Shown here: in pieces, positions 49,210 through 58,135 of the stretch
Layout of the letters: the number at the start of each line of letters is the position of its first letter
Position numbering within the stretch: the stretch's first letter is position 1
From: Pseudonocardia sp. MH-G8
Lineage (GTDB): Bacteria; Actinomycetota; Actinomycetes; Mycobacteriales; Pseudonocardiaceae
DNA: 64,000 nucleotides
Direction: 5' to 3'
NCBI RefSeq assembly: GCF_002262885.1
Contig: NZ_NKYF01000012.1
Span: 124,001 to 188,000 of the forward strand
The notes under the pieces: generated by a model
Told to the model about the DNA's origin: nothing
The model's input: the letters and a program-made list of their open reading frames with translations, nothing else
Databases searched by the model: none
Position numbers and translations under genes: made by a program

Positions 49210-50642
49210 TGCCCCTTCCCACGCAGGCACTCCTGTTCTCCGACGGCGCGTGGCGCGAGGGCGCGAGCACGCAACCGCTGCACGACAAGTTCGACGGCGC
49301 GGAGCTGGCGCAGGTCCACGTCCCGGACCGCGCGCAGGTCGACCGGGCCGTGCGTGCGGTCGCGGCGGCCCAGGCGTCCGTGCGCCAGACCGGGTACGAG
49401 CGGGGCGCCGTCCTGATGGCCGCCTCGGCGCTGATGCGGGAGCGGCGCGACCGCCTCGTCGACGCGGTGGTGGCCGACACCGGGTTCACCCTCACCGACG
49501 CCGGGCGCGAGGTCGACCGGGCCATTGAGACGTTGCAGCTGTGCGGCGAGGAGGCCAAGCGCCTGGCCGGGCGCATGGTGCCCGTCGAGGGCGGGCCCGG
49601 CGTACGCGGCCGGATCGGGTTCACCCTGCGCAAGCCGCTCGGCGTGGTCTGCGCGATCACGCCGTTCAACGCGCCGGTCAACACGGTGTGCCACAAGGTC
49701 GGCCCCGCCCTCGCGGCGGGCAACGGCATCGTCCTCAAGCCGGCGCCGGAGACACCGCTGACGGCGGTGCTCCTGGTGGAGCTGCTGCTCGACGCCGGCG
49801 TGCCGGAAGGGCTGATCGCGCTGCTGCCCGGGGGCGCCGAGGTCGGTCAGGCGCTGCTCGAGCACCCGGTACCCGCCTTCTACGCCTTCACCGGCAGCAC
49901 CCGGGTGGGCGAGCACATCGCCCGCATCGTCGGCATCCGCCGCACCCAGCTGGAGCTGGGCAGCCTCGCGAGCACGATCGTCTGCGCGGACGCGGCGCTG
50001 GAGGCCGCGGCCGGGCTGTGCGTCAACGCCGCCTTCCGCAAGGCGGGCCAGGTGTGCACCTCGGTGCAGCGGCTCTACGTGCAGCGCGAGGTCATGGCGG
50101 AGTTCGGCGCGCTCGTGGCCCGCGGCGTCGCGGACCGGGTCGTGGGTGACCCGCGCCTGCCCGAGACGTTCGTCGGGCCCGTGATCTCGACCGGTGCGGC
50201 GGACCGCATCGAGTCCTGGGTGACCGCGGCGGTCGAGGGCGGCGCCGAGCTCGTGCACGGTGGCACGCGCGAGGGCTCGGTGATCACGCCGACGATCCTC
50301 GGGAACGTCTCGCGGGACATGACGGTGATGACGAACGAGGTCTTCGGGCCGGTGGTCGTCCTGCGCCCGTTCGACACCCTGGCCGAAGCGGTCGCGGAGG
50401 CGAACGACACCCCCTTCGGCCTGGCTGCCGGCGTCTTCACCGCGGACCTCGACAGCGCCCTCACCGCGGCTCAGCAGCTGCGGGTGGGCACGGTGCACAT
50501 CAACGAGACCTCGAGCAGCCGCGTGGACCTCATGCCGTTCGGCGGGGTCAAGGCCAGCGGCACCGGGGTGGAGGGCCCGCGCTACGCCATCGAGGAGATG
50601 ACCGAGGAGACGCTGGTGACCGTGGGCCCGGCCCGCCCCTGA
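49209..50642 (+). CDS. NAD(P)-dependent aldehyde dehydrogenase
   Basis: A 477-residue protein whose ATG overlaps the previous stop (TGATG). It has A-I-T-P-F-N-A-P-V-N for the oxyanion Asn, K-P-A-P-E-T-P for the cofactor Lys, F-T-G-S-T-R-V-G, L-E-L-G-S with the general-base Glu, and G-Q-V-C-T-S with the catalytic Cys. It should oxidise the aldehyde made by the ThDP enzyme to an acid or acyl-CoA. Length is normal. Confidence 0.92.
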   Translation: MPLPTQALLFSDGAWREGASTQPLHDKFDGAELAQVHVPDRAQVDRAVRAVAAAQASVRQTGYERGAVLMAASALMRERRDRLVDAVVADTGFTLTDAGREVDRAIETLQLCGEEAKRLAGRMVPVEGGPGVRGRIGFTLRKPLGVVCAITPFNAPVNTVCHKVGPALAAGNGIVLKPAPETPLTAVLLVELLLDAGVPEGLIALLPGGAEVGQALLEHPVPAFYAFTGSTRVGEHIARIVGIRRTQLELGSLASTIVCADAALEAAAGLCVNAAFRKAGQVCTSVQRLYVQREVMAEFGALVARGVADRVVGDPRLPETFVGPVISTGAADRIESWVTAAVEGGAELVHGGTREGSVITPTILGNVSRDMTVMTNEVFGPVVVLRPFDTLAEAVAEANDTPFGLAAGVFTADLDSALTAAQQLRVGTVHINETSSSRVDLMPFGGVKASGTGVEGPRYAIEEMTEETLVTVGPARP

Positions 50643-50658
50643 CACAGGAGGAGATCGC

Positions 50659-51057
50659 ATGACCATCGTCGTCGGGTTCGTCCCCACCCCGGAGGGGCGT
50701 GCGGCGCTGGACGCGGCCGCCGTCGAGAGCAGGACGCACGGCGAGTCCGTCCTCCTGGTCAACGCCGTGAGCGGGGACCAGCGCATCGACCGCCGGATGG
50801 CCTCGGACGCGGACCTCGCCGCCGCACGTGCGGTGCTCGACGAGGCTGGCGTGCCCTACGAGGTGCGTCAGGAGGTCGGCGCAGGCGACGGCGCCGACGG
50901 CGTCCTGCGGGCCGCCGAGCAGGCCGGTGCGGCCGCGATCGTCATCGGCCTGCGCCGCCGCACCGCCACCGGCAAGCTGCTGTTCGGGAGCACCGCCCAG
51001 CGGATCCTGCTCGAAGCCGAGTGCCCGGTGCTGGCGGTGAAGGCCCCGCGGGAGTAG
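50659..51057 (+). CDS. Universal stress protein (UspA family)
   Basis: A 132-residue protein from ATG 50659 with AGGAGGAG upstream, 16 bp after the aldehyde dehydrogenase. One Usp domain: V-V-G-F-V-P-T-P-E-G at the start, and V-I-G-L-R-R-R-T-A-T-G-K-L-L-F-G-S-T-A at the end for nucleotide binding. Co-transcription with the carboxylate enzymes suggests a supporting role for the pathway; no catalytic part expected. Confidence 0.88.
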   Translation: MTIVVGFVPTPEGRAALDAAAVESRTHGESVLLVNAVSGDQRIDRRMASDADLAAARAVLDEAGVPYEVRQEVGAGDGADGVLRAAEQAGAAAIVIGLRRRTATGKLLFGSTAQRILLEAECPVLAVKAPRE

Positions 51058-51066
51058 CGAGGACGG

Positions 51067-51852
51067 TCACTTCCCGCGCGGCTCCAGGTGTCGCGGCGGT
51101 GGGCCCGCGTAGGCGGCGAGCTGGTCGCGCGGCACCGGGCCCTTGTTGCGGGCCCCCGAGCCCGATTCCTCCCACGCGTGGGCCAGCGCGCCCACGGCGC
51201 GGGACAGGACGAACAGGCCGCGGCCGAGCGCGGGCGCGAACCCGAGTTCGGCGTAGATGATCGCCGTGGCGCCGTCGATGTTCATCGGCACCGCCCGCTC
51301 CCGGCCCTCGGACAGCTGCCGCTCGATCTCGAGCGCGACCCGCAGGTGCCGCCCCGCGACCACGCCGTCGGTGACGGCCCGGGTCACCGCGCCCACGAGC
51401 GGGTCCCGGCGGGGGTCGCGCGGGTGGAACCGGTGCCCGAAGCCAGGGATGTAGCGCAGCCGTCCGCGCACGTCCGCGACAGCGGCGGGGAGGTCGTCGG
51501 CGTCCACCAGGTCGGCGAGGAGCTCCATGAGCTGCTCGCCCGCGCCGCCGTGCACGTCGCCGAGCACGTTGATCGCGGACGCCATCGCGTTGTTGACGCC
51601 GACCCCGCACGTCATCGCCATGCGGGCGATCGCGATCGATGGCGCCTGCGGTCCGTGGTCGGCGCCCGCGACCAGCGCGCGCTCCAGCAGCCGCGCCTGA
51701 GCGGGGGAGGGCAGCTCGCCGCGCAGCAGCAGCCAGATCGTCGACGCGAACGACGCCCCGTCGATGACCTCCTCGACCGGATAGCCGCGGTAGCGGATGC
51801 TCCCGGGCTCGATGTCGCTGACGGCCGTCGTCCACCACGTCGAGCGCTCCAT
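51067..51852 (-). CDS. Citrate-synthase-fold protein, citryl-CoA lyase-like
   Basis: A 261-residue protein; ATG 51852 overlaps the CoA-transferase stop (TAATG). It keeps the citrate synthase core: V-H-G-G-A-G-E-Q with active-site His, P-G-F-G-H-R-F-H with the second His, and the late M-N-I-D-G-A. It lacks the long helical half of citrate synthase (about 430 residues), as does citryl-CoA lyase (about 260). It should split or join an acyl-CoA and an oxoacid. Being coupled to a class III CoA-transferase, it probably cleaves the CoA ester that the transferase makes. Confidence 0.78.
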   Translation of the reverse strand: MERSTWWTTAVSDIEPGSIRYRGYPVEEVIDGASFASTIWLLLRGELPSPAQARLLERALVAGADHGPQAPSIAIARMAMTCGVGVNNAMASAINVLGDVHGGAGEQLMELLADLVDADDLPAAVADVRGRLRYIPGFGHRFHPRDPRRDPLVGAVTRAVTDGVVAGRHLRVALEIERQLSEGRERAVPMNIDGATAIIYAELGFAPALGRGLFVLSRAVGALAHAWEESGSGARNKGPVPRDQLAAYAGPPPRHLEPRGK

Positions 51853-53084
51853 TACACCGGACCTCCTGCCGGGACGAGGGCATCGATCTCCGCGGGCGTC
51901 CAGCCGAGCTCGGCCAGGATCTCGCGGGTGTGCTCCCCGAGACGCGGTGGAGGGGCGGTGGGCTGCACCGGCGCGCCGTCCACGTGCACCGGACCGCCGA
52001 GCACCTGCACGCTGGTCCGCCCGGCGACCGGCAGCGGAAGCTCGGCCACCAGCCCGCGCGCCGCCAACTGCGGGGACTCCAGCGCCTGGGCGACCGTCGC
52101 CACCGGCGCGGCGGGCACCCCTGCTGCGGTCAGCAGTGCATCCCACCGGGCCGCCGACCGTGCGAGCAGGGTCTGCTCCAGCTCGGCTTTGAGTGCGGTG
52201 CGGTGCTTCTTGCGCTGCTCCCGGGTGGTGAACCGCGCGTCGATCAGCAGATCGGGCCGTCCCAGGACGGCGCACAGCGCCTCGTACTGCTCCTGCTTGT
52301 TCGCGGCGATGTTGAGGTGCCCGTCGGCGGTGGCGAAGGTGCCCGACGGCGCCGCGGTGCGGTTCTCGTTGCCCATCGGGACCGGTTCCTGACCGGCGAC
52401 GAGCTGGTCGGAGACCACCCAGCCCATCGCCGTCAGGCCGGCTTCGAGCATCGACACGTCGAGGTGGGCGCCCTCCCCGGTCCGTTGCCGGCGTACGAGT
52501 GCGGCCGCGATGCTCATGGCGGCCGCGAGGCCGCCGAGCGTGTCGCACACGGGCGCGCCGACGCGCAGCGGGGCCGCCTCCGGGGTGCCGGTGACGGACA
52601 TGAGCCCGGAGAGCCCCTGGACGATCTGGTCGTAGGCGGGCCTGCCGCGCATCGGACCGGTCTGCCCGAACCCGGAGATCGCGCAGTAGACGAGCGACGG
52701 GTTGATCCGGCGCAGCTCGTCGGCGCCCAGGCCGAGGCGCTGCATGACGCCGGGGCGGAAGTTCTCCACGACGACCGCGCTGCGCTCGACGAGCCCGCGG
52801 AAGGCCGCCTTGCCCCGCTCGTCCTTGAGGTCGAGCGCGATCGAGCGCTTCGCGGCGTTCTGGGCGAGGAAGGAGGCGCCCATGTCCGCGTCGCTGAGCG
52901 CGGGGGAGGCGCCGAGCCTGCGGGCCAGATCCCCGCCGTGCGGCGTCTCGACCTTGATGACGTCGGCGCCCATCAGGGCCAGCTGGTAGGCGGCGTACGG
53001 CCCGGCGAGGACGTTGGTCAGGTCCAGCACGCGCAGGCCTTCGAGCAGCCCGGTGCCCGGGCCCGAGTTCGGTGTGTCGGTCAC
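51852..53084 (-). CDS. CaiB/BaiF (class III) CoA-transferase
   Basis: A 410-residue protein from GTG 53084, overlapping the IclR stop (GTGA). It has the family opening L-R-V-L-D-L-T-N-V-L-A-G-P-Y-A, K-V-E-T-P-H-G-G-D, A-L-D-L-K-D-E-R-G, N-F-R-P-G-V and the catalytic Asp in A-Y-D-Q-I-V-Q-G. It moves CoA between carboxylic acids. In one operon with IclR and the citryl-CoA lyase-like gene, it should activate a di- or tricarboxylate brought in by TctABC. Confidence 0.93.
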   Translation of the reverse strand: MTDTPNSGPGTGLLEGLRVLDLTNVLAGPYAAYQLALMGADVIKVETPHGGDLARRLGASPALSDADMGASFLAQNAAKRSIALDLKDERGKAAFRGLVERSAVVVENFRPGVMQRLGLGADELRRINPSLVYCAISGFGQTGPMRGRPAYDQIVQGLSGLMSVTGTPEAAPLRVGAPVCDTLGGLAAAMSIAAALVRRQRTGEGAHLDVSMLEAGLTAMGWVVSDQLVAGQEPVPMGNENRTAAPSGTFATADGHLNIAANKQEQYEALCAVLGRPDLLIDARFTTREQRKKHRTALKAELEQTLLARSAARWDALLTAAGVPAAPVATVAQALESPQLAARGLVAELPLPVAGRTSVQVLGGPVHVDGAPVQPTAPPPRLGEHTREILAELGWTPAEIDALVPAGGPV

Positions 53085-53827
53085 AGCAGCCCTTCGACGT
53101 GTCCCATGCCCGCATCGGAGACGGTCCGTGCCGCCGCGCGCAGCCCGGCGAGGCCCGCTTCCCGCCGTTCACCGGTGAACCGCGAGCTCGGCCCGGACAT
53201 CGACAGGGCGGCGAGCACCCGCCCGTCGCGCCGCGAGTGCACGGCGACGGCCGCGGCTGCGGCGCCGATCTCCCGGTCGCCGTCGCTGATCGCGTAGCCG
53301 TTCCGGGCAGCCCCGGCCACCCGCTCGCGCAGCCGGCCGCCGTCCAGCTCCGGGTCGGCCGCGACGAGGCGGTCGACGACCTCCGGGTTCGCCGCGAGGA
53401 GCACGTACGACGCGGCTCCGGCCGTGAGCGGCATCGGCCTGCCCACCTCGACGACGTTGCGCACGGTCGCGGTGCCCTCCTCCTGGGCGATCGACACCCG
53501 CGTGAGGTCCTGGCGGACGTACACGTTGACCGTCTCGCCGTGGCGGTGCACGAGCTCGCGCATCACCTCGGTCGTCTGCTCGTCGACCCGCCACAGCGTG
53601 GCCGACAGCCGAACCCACCCGAGCAGCGTCGCGCCCACCGTGTAGTGGCCGTCCGGGGAGATCGCGACGACGCCGCGCTCGACCAGGTCGGCCAGCAGCC
53701 GCACCGCGGTGGTCTTGGGGAGGCCGCTGAGCTCGGCGATCTCCTTCAGTCGCAGGTGGGGCCTGCGGTGGTCGAAGAGCTCGAGCAGGTCGAAGGCACG
53801 TGCGACCGACCGCACCCGGGGTTCCAC
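53081..53827 (-). CDS. IclR-family regulator of the carboxylate region
   Basis: A 248-residue protein from GTG 53827; the frame is open upstream to 53998, but the domain starts at V-R-S-V-A-R-A-F-D-L-L. The helix-turn-helix has L-S-G-L-P-K-T-T-A-V-R-L-L and the effector domain has T-A-G-A-A-S-Y-V-L-L-A. It is co-transcribed with the CoA-transferase and lyase and divergent from the Tct transport operon, so it likely controls both, sensing the transported carboxylate or a product. Confidence 0.9.
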   Translation of the reverse strand: MEPRVRSVARAFDLLELFDHRRPHLRLKEIAELSGLPKTTAVRLLADLVERGVVAISPDGHYTVGATLLGWVRLSATLWRVDEQTTEVMRELVHRHGETVNVYVRQDLTRVSIAQEEGTATVRNVVEVGRPMPLTAGAASYVLLAANPEVVDRLVAADPELDGGRLRERVAGAARNGYAISDGDREIGAAAAAVAVHSRRDGRVLAALSMSGPSSRFTGERREAGLAGLRAAARTVSDAGMGHVEGLL

Positions 53828-53837
53828 GCCGATGAGT

Positions 53838-53875
53838 GAACCATAGAGTGGTCCATGAGGACCACCACATGGTTC
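53838..53875. promoter_or_regulatory. 38-bp nested palindrome, probable IclR operator
   Basis: Outer arms GAACCAT (53838-53844) and ATGGTTC (53869-53875) enclose inner arms GTGGTCC (53848-53854) and GGACCAC (53859-53865), all perfect and symmetrically spaced by 3 nt, around the core ATGA. It starts 10 bp upstream of the IclR start and lies in the divergent region before tctB. Two dimers of an IclR protein could bind side by side. Confidence 0.7.
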
Positions 53876-54047
53876 AAAGCGGGTGAACGGGCCCGTGCGG
53901 ACGCGCGCTGTTGACCGAGCGTGGACACCGTGCAAGCATCTGGCATCCTGTTGTACACAGCTGGCTACACGTGTCCGCAATGATGGCGACGGCGGCACGG
54001 CACCAGCGCCCGGACCCGCTCAGCGAAGAGTGCAGGAGGTGTGGCGC

Positions 54048-54590
54048 ATGGAACGCGTGCATACCGGCCCGTCGGCCGGCGAGGCGCCCGCACCACCGCC
54101 GTCCGATCCACCGGCGAGCGGTTCGCGGGTCGCGGAGCTCGTGGCCGCCACCGCCGTACTCGTCCTCGGGCTCGGTGCCTTCGTCGGCGCCCTCGCGCTG
54201 GGGTACTGGGACCGGGGACCGGGCCCGGGATTCTTCCCGCTGTGGCTCGGGGCGCTCCTCGTGCTGCTCGGCGTGATCTGGGGGGTGCAGGCCGCCCGCG
54301 GCAGGAACATCCACGCCGCCGAGCCCGTGCCACCCGGCGGCCGGCTCGCGGTCGGGCTCGTCCTCGGTGGGCTGCTCGTCGCGATCCTGCTGCTCGACGT
54401 GGTCGGCTACCAGCTGGCGATCACCGCGCTCGTGCTGTTCCTGCTGCTCGTGGTCGGGCGCAGGCGCTGGCTCGAGTCGGTCGTGGTGGCGCTCGTGGCC
54501 GGGTTCGGCATCTACACGGTGTTCGCCAACGTCCTGCAGGTCTACCTGCCGACCGCCTCGGTGCCGTTCCTGTCCCAGTGGGGGTTGTGA
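54048..54590 (+). CDS. tctB: Tripartite tricarboxylate transporter, small membrane subunit (TctB)
   Basis: A 180-residue protein. ATG 54048 is chosen with AGGAGG 8 nt upstream; the frame is open earlier, but that stretch is the promoter region. Four hydrophobic helices (about 28-48, 56-78, 93-112 and 118-160), with G-P-G-F-F-P-L-W-L-G, the characteristic TctB turn. It pairs with TctA, 3 bp downstream. Confidence 0.88.
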   Translation: MERVHTGPSAGEAPAPPPSDPPASGSRVAELVAATAVLVLGLGAFVGALALGYWDRGPGPGFFPLWLGALLVLLGVIWGVQAARGRNIHAAEPVPPGGRLAVGLVLGGLLVAILLLDVVGYQLAITALVLFLLLVVGRRRWLESVVVALVAGFGIYTVFANVLQVYLPTASVPFLSQWGL

Positions 54591-54593
54591 GAC

Positions 54594-56117
54594 GTGGACA
54601 TCTCGCACCTCCTCGCCGGGTTCGCCGCCGTACTGACGGTCGAGAACCTGCTCCTGGTCGTGGCCGGCTGCATGCTGGGCACGCTCATCGGTGTGCTCCC
54701 CGGAGTGGGTCCGGTGGCCGGCACCGCCATCCTCATCCCGCTCACGATGGAGCTCGATCCGACCGGCGCCATCATCATGCTGGCGGCGATCTTCTACGGG
54801 TCCCAGTACGGCGGCACGATCACGTCGGTCCTGATCAACACGCCGGGTGAGGCGTCCTCGGCCATCACGGTCCTCGACGGCTACGAGATGACGAAGAAGG
54901 GCCGCGCCGGCATCGCGCTGGGGATCGCGGCCATCGGCTCGTTCGTCGGTGGCACAATTGCCACGATCGGTCTGGTCATCGCGGCGGCGCCGCTCGCGTC
55001 GCTGGGCCTGCGGATCGGGCCGCCGGAGTTCTTCGCGCTGATGATCCTGGGCATGTCCCTGCTCGTGGGGCTCGCCGGGAAGTCGATGACCAAGGCCCTG
55101 ATCTCCGCGGCCGTCGGCCTCCTCCTCGCGATGGTCGGCATCGACCCCGTCGAGGGTGCGCCCCGGTTCACCTTCGGCATCGCGCACTTCTTCGACGGTG
55201 TCGAGTTCGTCGCCGTGCTCGTCGGGTTGTTCGGTCTCGGCGAGATCCTCGCGACGCTCCTCGAGAAGCGCCAGGCCAGCGCCCAGGTCACGGTCGGCAG
55301 GCTGCTGCCGGGCCGCCAGGACCTGCGCGACAGCGCCGGCGCCATCGGCCGCGGCAGCCTCATCGGCTTCCTGCTGGGTCTGGTTCCCGGCGTCACCGGA
55401 TCGGCCAGTTCGCTGCTGGCCTACGGTGCCGAGCGCAAGCTCGGGCGCAACAAGGAGATGCTCGGCAAGGGTGCGATCCAGGGCGTCGCCAGCCCGGAGT
55501 CGGCCAACAACGCCCACGCGAACGCCGCTCTGATCCCGCTGTTCACCCTCGGGATCCCGGGTTCGCCCACGATCGCCGTGCTCATGGGCGCGTTCCTCAT
55601 GAACGGGCTGACGCCGGGACCGACGCTCTTCCAGACCGATGCGCACGTGGCGTGGGCGGTGATCGCCAGCCTGTTCATCGGCAACATCGTCTGCCTCGTC
55701 CTCAACCTCCCCCTGATCCGCATCTGGACGATGATCCTCAAGATCCCGCAGCCGTTGCTGACCGCGATCATCATCGTGTTCCTGGTCGTGGGCTCCTACA
55801 GCATCAACAACAGCACGGTCGATGTCGTCGTGATGTTCGTGTTCGGGATCCTCGGGCTCGCCTTCCGGCGCCTGGACGTCCCGCTCGCCCCGCTGGTGCT
55901 GACGCTGATCCTGGGCCCGTTCATGGAGAACTCCCTGCGGCAGTCGCTCGACATCTCCCGGGGCGACATGACGGTCTTCCTCACCCGTCCGATCTCGCTG
56001 GTCCTGCTCCTGGTCGCCGTCGCGATCATCGTCGTCCCGGTCGTGCAGGCCGTGCGTCGGCGAGGCGAGCAGCCCGGCGGCCTCGCGAGCCGTCTGCGCG
56101 AGGACGCCGAAGTCTGA
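54594..56117 (+). CDS. tctA: Tripartite tricarboxylate transporter, large membrane subunit (TctA)
   Basis: A 507-residue protein from GTG 54594. It has the family G-T-L-I-G-V-L-P-G-V-G-P, Y-G-S-Q-Y-G-G-T-I-T-S-V-L-I-N-T-P-G-E, and in the second half G-L-V-P-G-V-T-G-S-A-S and L-G-I-P-G-S-P-T. About eleven helices. With TctB it forms the sodium-driven carrier fed by TctC. The substrate should be a carboxylate. Confidence 0.94.
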   Translation: MDISHLLAGFAAVLTVENLLLVVAGCMLGTLIGVLPGVGPVAGTAILIPLTMELDPTGAIIMLAAIFYGSQYGGTITSVLINTPGEASSAITVLDGYEMTKKGRAGIALGIAAIGSFVGGTIATIGLVIAAAPLASLGLRIGPPEFFALMILGMSLLVGLAGKSMTKALISAAVGLLLAMVGIDPVEGAPRFTFGIAHFFDGVEFVAVLVGLFGLGEILATLLEKRQASAQVTVGRLLPGRQDLRDSAGAIGRGSLIGFLLGLVPGVTGSASSLLAYGAERKLGRNKEMLGKGAIQGVASPESANNAHANAALIPLFTLGIPGSPTIAVLMGAFLMNGLTPGPTLFQTDAHVAWAVIASLFIGNIVCLVLNLPLIRIWTMILKIPQPLLTAIIIVFLVVGSYSINNSTVDVVVMFVFGILGLAFRRLDVPLAPLVLTLILGPFMENSLRQSLDISRGDMTVFLTRPISLVLLLVAVAIIVVPVVQAVRRRGEQPGGLASRLREDAEV

Positions 56118-56156
56118 CCCACGGGTCACCGATGACCCATCACAAGGAGAACCACC

Positions 56157-57155
56157 GTGCAGAAGCCTCAACGCCTCGCCGCCGCCGTCGCGGGGGTCCT
56201 CGCCCTCGCCCTCTCCGGGTGCGCCCAGCAAGGGGGTGGCGGTGCCACCCCCGACGACTGGCCGGCGGGCGAGACGATCACGCTGCTCGTGGGGTACGCC
56301 GCGGGTGGCACGACCGATGCGATGGCCCGGTCGCTCGCCGGAACCCTCGAGGAGGAGCTCGACGTCCAGGTCCAGGTGGAGAACCAGGACGGCGCCGGCG
56401 GTCAGGTCGCCTACACCGAGCTCGCGAACTCCGAGCCGGACGGGCTGACCATCGGCACCCTGAACTACCCGACGATCCTCACGACGATCCTCGACGAGGA
56501 GAAGGGTGCCACCTACACCCTCGACTCCTTCCAGCCGCTGGCCAACCACGTCAACGACCCGCGCATCACGATCGTCCACCCGGACAGCCCCTTCCAGACC
56601 GCTCAGAACCTGGTCGATCACGCCACGGCCAACCCGGGGGAGCTGCGGGGAGCCACGTCAGGACTCAGCGGCGGCGGCCACTTCTCGATGATCAAGCTCG
56701 AGCAGGCCACCGGGGCCGACTTCACGCCCGTGCACTTCAACACCGGGCAGGCCGACGCCAAGGCCGCGTTCCTCGGGAATCACGTCGACGTCTACTTCGC
56801 CTCGATCGGCGACGGCCTCGAGGTGATCAAGTCGGGCGGCGGCCGGGCCGTCGGCGTCATGGACGACGAGCGCAGCTCGCTCCTGCCCGACGTCCCGACC
56901 TACGCCGAGCAGGGCATCGACGTCCAGGAGGCGGGGATGCGCGGCTACGCCCTGCCCGCCGGGGTGCCCGAGGAGCGCGTGCAGAAGCTCGCCGGGGCGT
57001 TCGAGAAGATCATCACGAGCGAGCAGCACCAGAAGGAGCTCGCCGACCTCGCCCTGCAGTCCGACTTCATGGGCCCTCAGGACTACACGGACTGGCTCAA
57101 GGCGCAGGAGCCCGCCGTCACCGAGGTCAACCAGATCTCCAAGTCCGACGGGTGA
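56157..57155 (+). CDS. tctC: Tripartite tricarboxylate transporter, solute-binding lipoprotein (TctC/Bug)
   Basis: A 332-residue protein from GTG 56157 (AAGGAG upstream). The N-terminus is a signal peptide ending in L-S-G-C, a clear lipobox, so it is anchored outside the cell. The Bug fold is shown by L-L-V-G-Y-A-A-G-G-T-T-D-A, the ligand loop N-Q-D-G-A-G-G and the domain-two turn S-G-L-S-G-G-G-H-F. It should bind an organic acid and deliver it to TctBA. Its stop overlaps the next GTG (GTGA). Confidence 0.92.
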   Translation: MQKPQRLAAAVAGVLALALSGCAQQGGGGATPDDWPAGETITLLVGYAAGGTTDAMARSLAGTLEEELDVQVQVENQDGAGGQVAYTELANSEPDGLTIGTLNYPTILTTILDEEKGATYTLDSFQPLANHVNDPRITIVHPDSPFQTAQNLVDHATANPGELRGATSGLSGGGHFSMIKLEQATGADFTPVHFNTGQADAKAAFLGNHVDVYFASIGDGLEVIKSGGGRAVGVMDDERSSLLPDVPTYAEQGIDVQEAGMRGYALPAGVPEERVQKLAGAFEKIITSEQHQKELADLALQSDFMGPQDYTDWLKAQEPAVTEVNQISKSDG

Positions 57156-58135
57156 ACGAGCCGATCCGCGTCGTCGTCCTCGACGACTACCTCGACGCCG
57201 TCACACGCAGCGCCGACTGGTCGGTGCTGGCGGCGGACGTGGTCACCGTGACGCGGCACATCGCGGACGAGGACGAGCTCGTCGCCGTGCTCCGCGAGGC
57301 CGACGTCGTGGTCGCCACGCGCGAACGCACCCGCCTGGGCAGGTCGGTCCTCGAGCGGCTGCCCCGGTTGCGGCTGCTCGTCACCACCGCCATGCGCAAC
57401 GCTGTGATCGACCTCGACGCCGCCAGCGAGCGCGGTGTCCAGGTCTGCGGCACGCGGGGCAACAAGCGTTCTACTGTCGAGCTGACCTGGGGTCTCGTCC
57501 TCGCGCTCCTGCGCGACATCCCGGGCCAGCAGCAGGCCCTGCGCGAGGGGCGCTGGCACACCCGACTGGGCGTGGGGCTCGAGGGCAAGTCGCTCGGCCT
57601 GCTCGGCCTGGGCACCACGGGCAGCCAGATGGCGGCCATCGCGCGGGCGTTCGACATGGACGTCCTCGCCTGGAGCGCGAACCTCACCGCGGAACGTGCC
57701 GCCGCCTGCGGTGCCCGGCGGGTGGAGCGCGACGAGCTCTTCGCCCGCGCCGACGTGGTGTCGGTCCACCTCGTGCTGTCCGACCGGACCCGGGGCCTGG
57801 TCGGGGCCCGCGAACTCGCGCTCATGCGCCCCAGCAGTTACCTGGTCAACACCTCCCGGGCCGGGATCGTCGACCAGGCTGCGCTCGTCACGGCGCTCGA
57901 GACCGGCGCCATCGCCGGCGCCGCCGCCGACGTGTTCGAGGTCGAACCCGTTCCCGCGAGCACGCCCCTGCTGGCGGCCCCGCGCACGGTCCTCACCCCG
58001 CACATCGGCTACGTGACAGCCGAGGAGTACCGCCTGTTCTACGGCGACGTCGTCGACGACATCGCCGCCTGGCTGGCCGGGTCCCCGGTGCGGACGCTCA
58101 ACGACCCCGCACCCCCGCACGAGAGGAAGCCGTGA
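57152..58135 (+). CDS. D-isomer 2-hydroxyacid dehydrogenase family protein
   Basis: A 327-residue protein from GTG 57152. The NAD site is G-L-L-G-L-G-T-T-G-S-Q at about residue 148. Catalytic residues are Arg in N-T-S-R-A-G-I-V-D, Glu in V-F-E-V-E-P-V-P and His in T-P-H-I-G-Y. It should interconvert a 2-oxoacid and a 2-hydroxyacid. The 4-bp overlaps on both sides place it firmly in the Tct operon. Confidence 0.9.
   Translation: MNEPIRVVVLDDYLDAVTRSADWSVLAADVVTVTRHIADEDELVAVLREADVVVATRERTRLGRSVLERLPRLRLLVTTAMRNAVIDLDAASERGVQVCGTRGNKRSTVELTWGLVLALLRDIPGQQQALREGRWHTRLGVGLEGKSLGLLGLGTTGSQMAAIARAFDMDVLAWSANLTAERAAACGARRVERDELFARADVVSVHLVLSDRTRGLVGARELALMRPSSYLVNTSRAGIVDQAALVTALETGAIAGAAADVFEVEPVPASTPLLAAPRTVLTPHIGYVTAEEYRLFYGDVVDDIAAWLAGSPVRTLNDPAPPHERKP

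Noticed and set aside
53911..53940. A TTGACC hexamer as -35 of the tct promoter
   Set aside because: No acceptable -10 hexamer is found 16-18 nt downstream.
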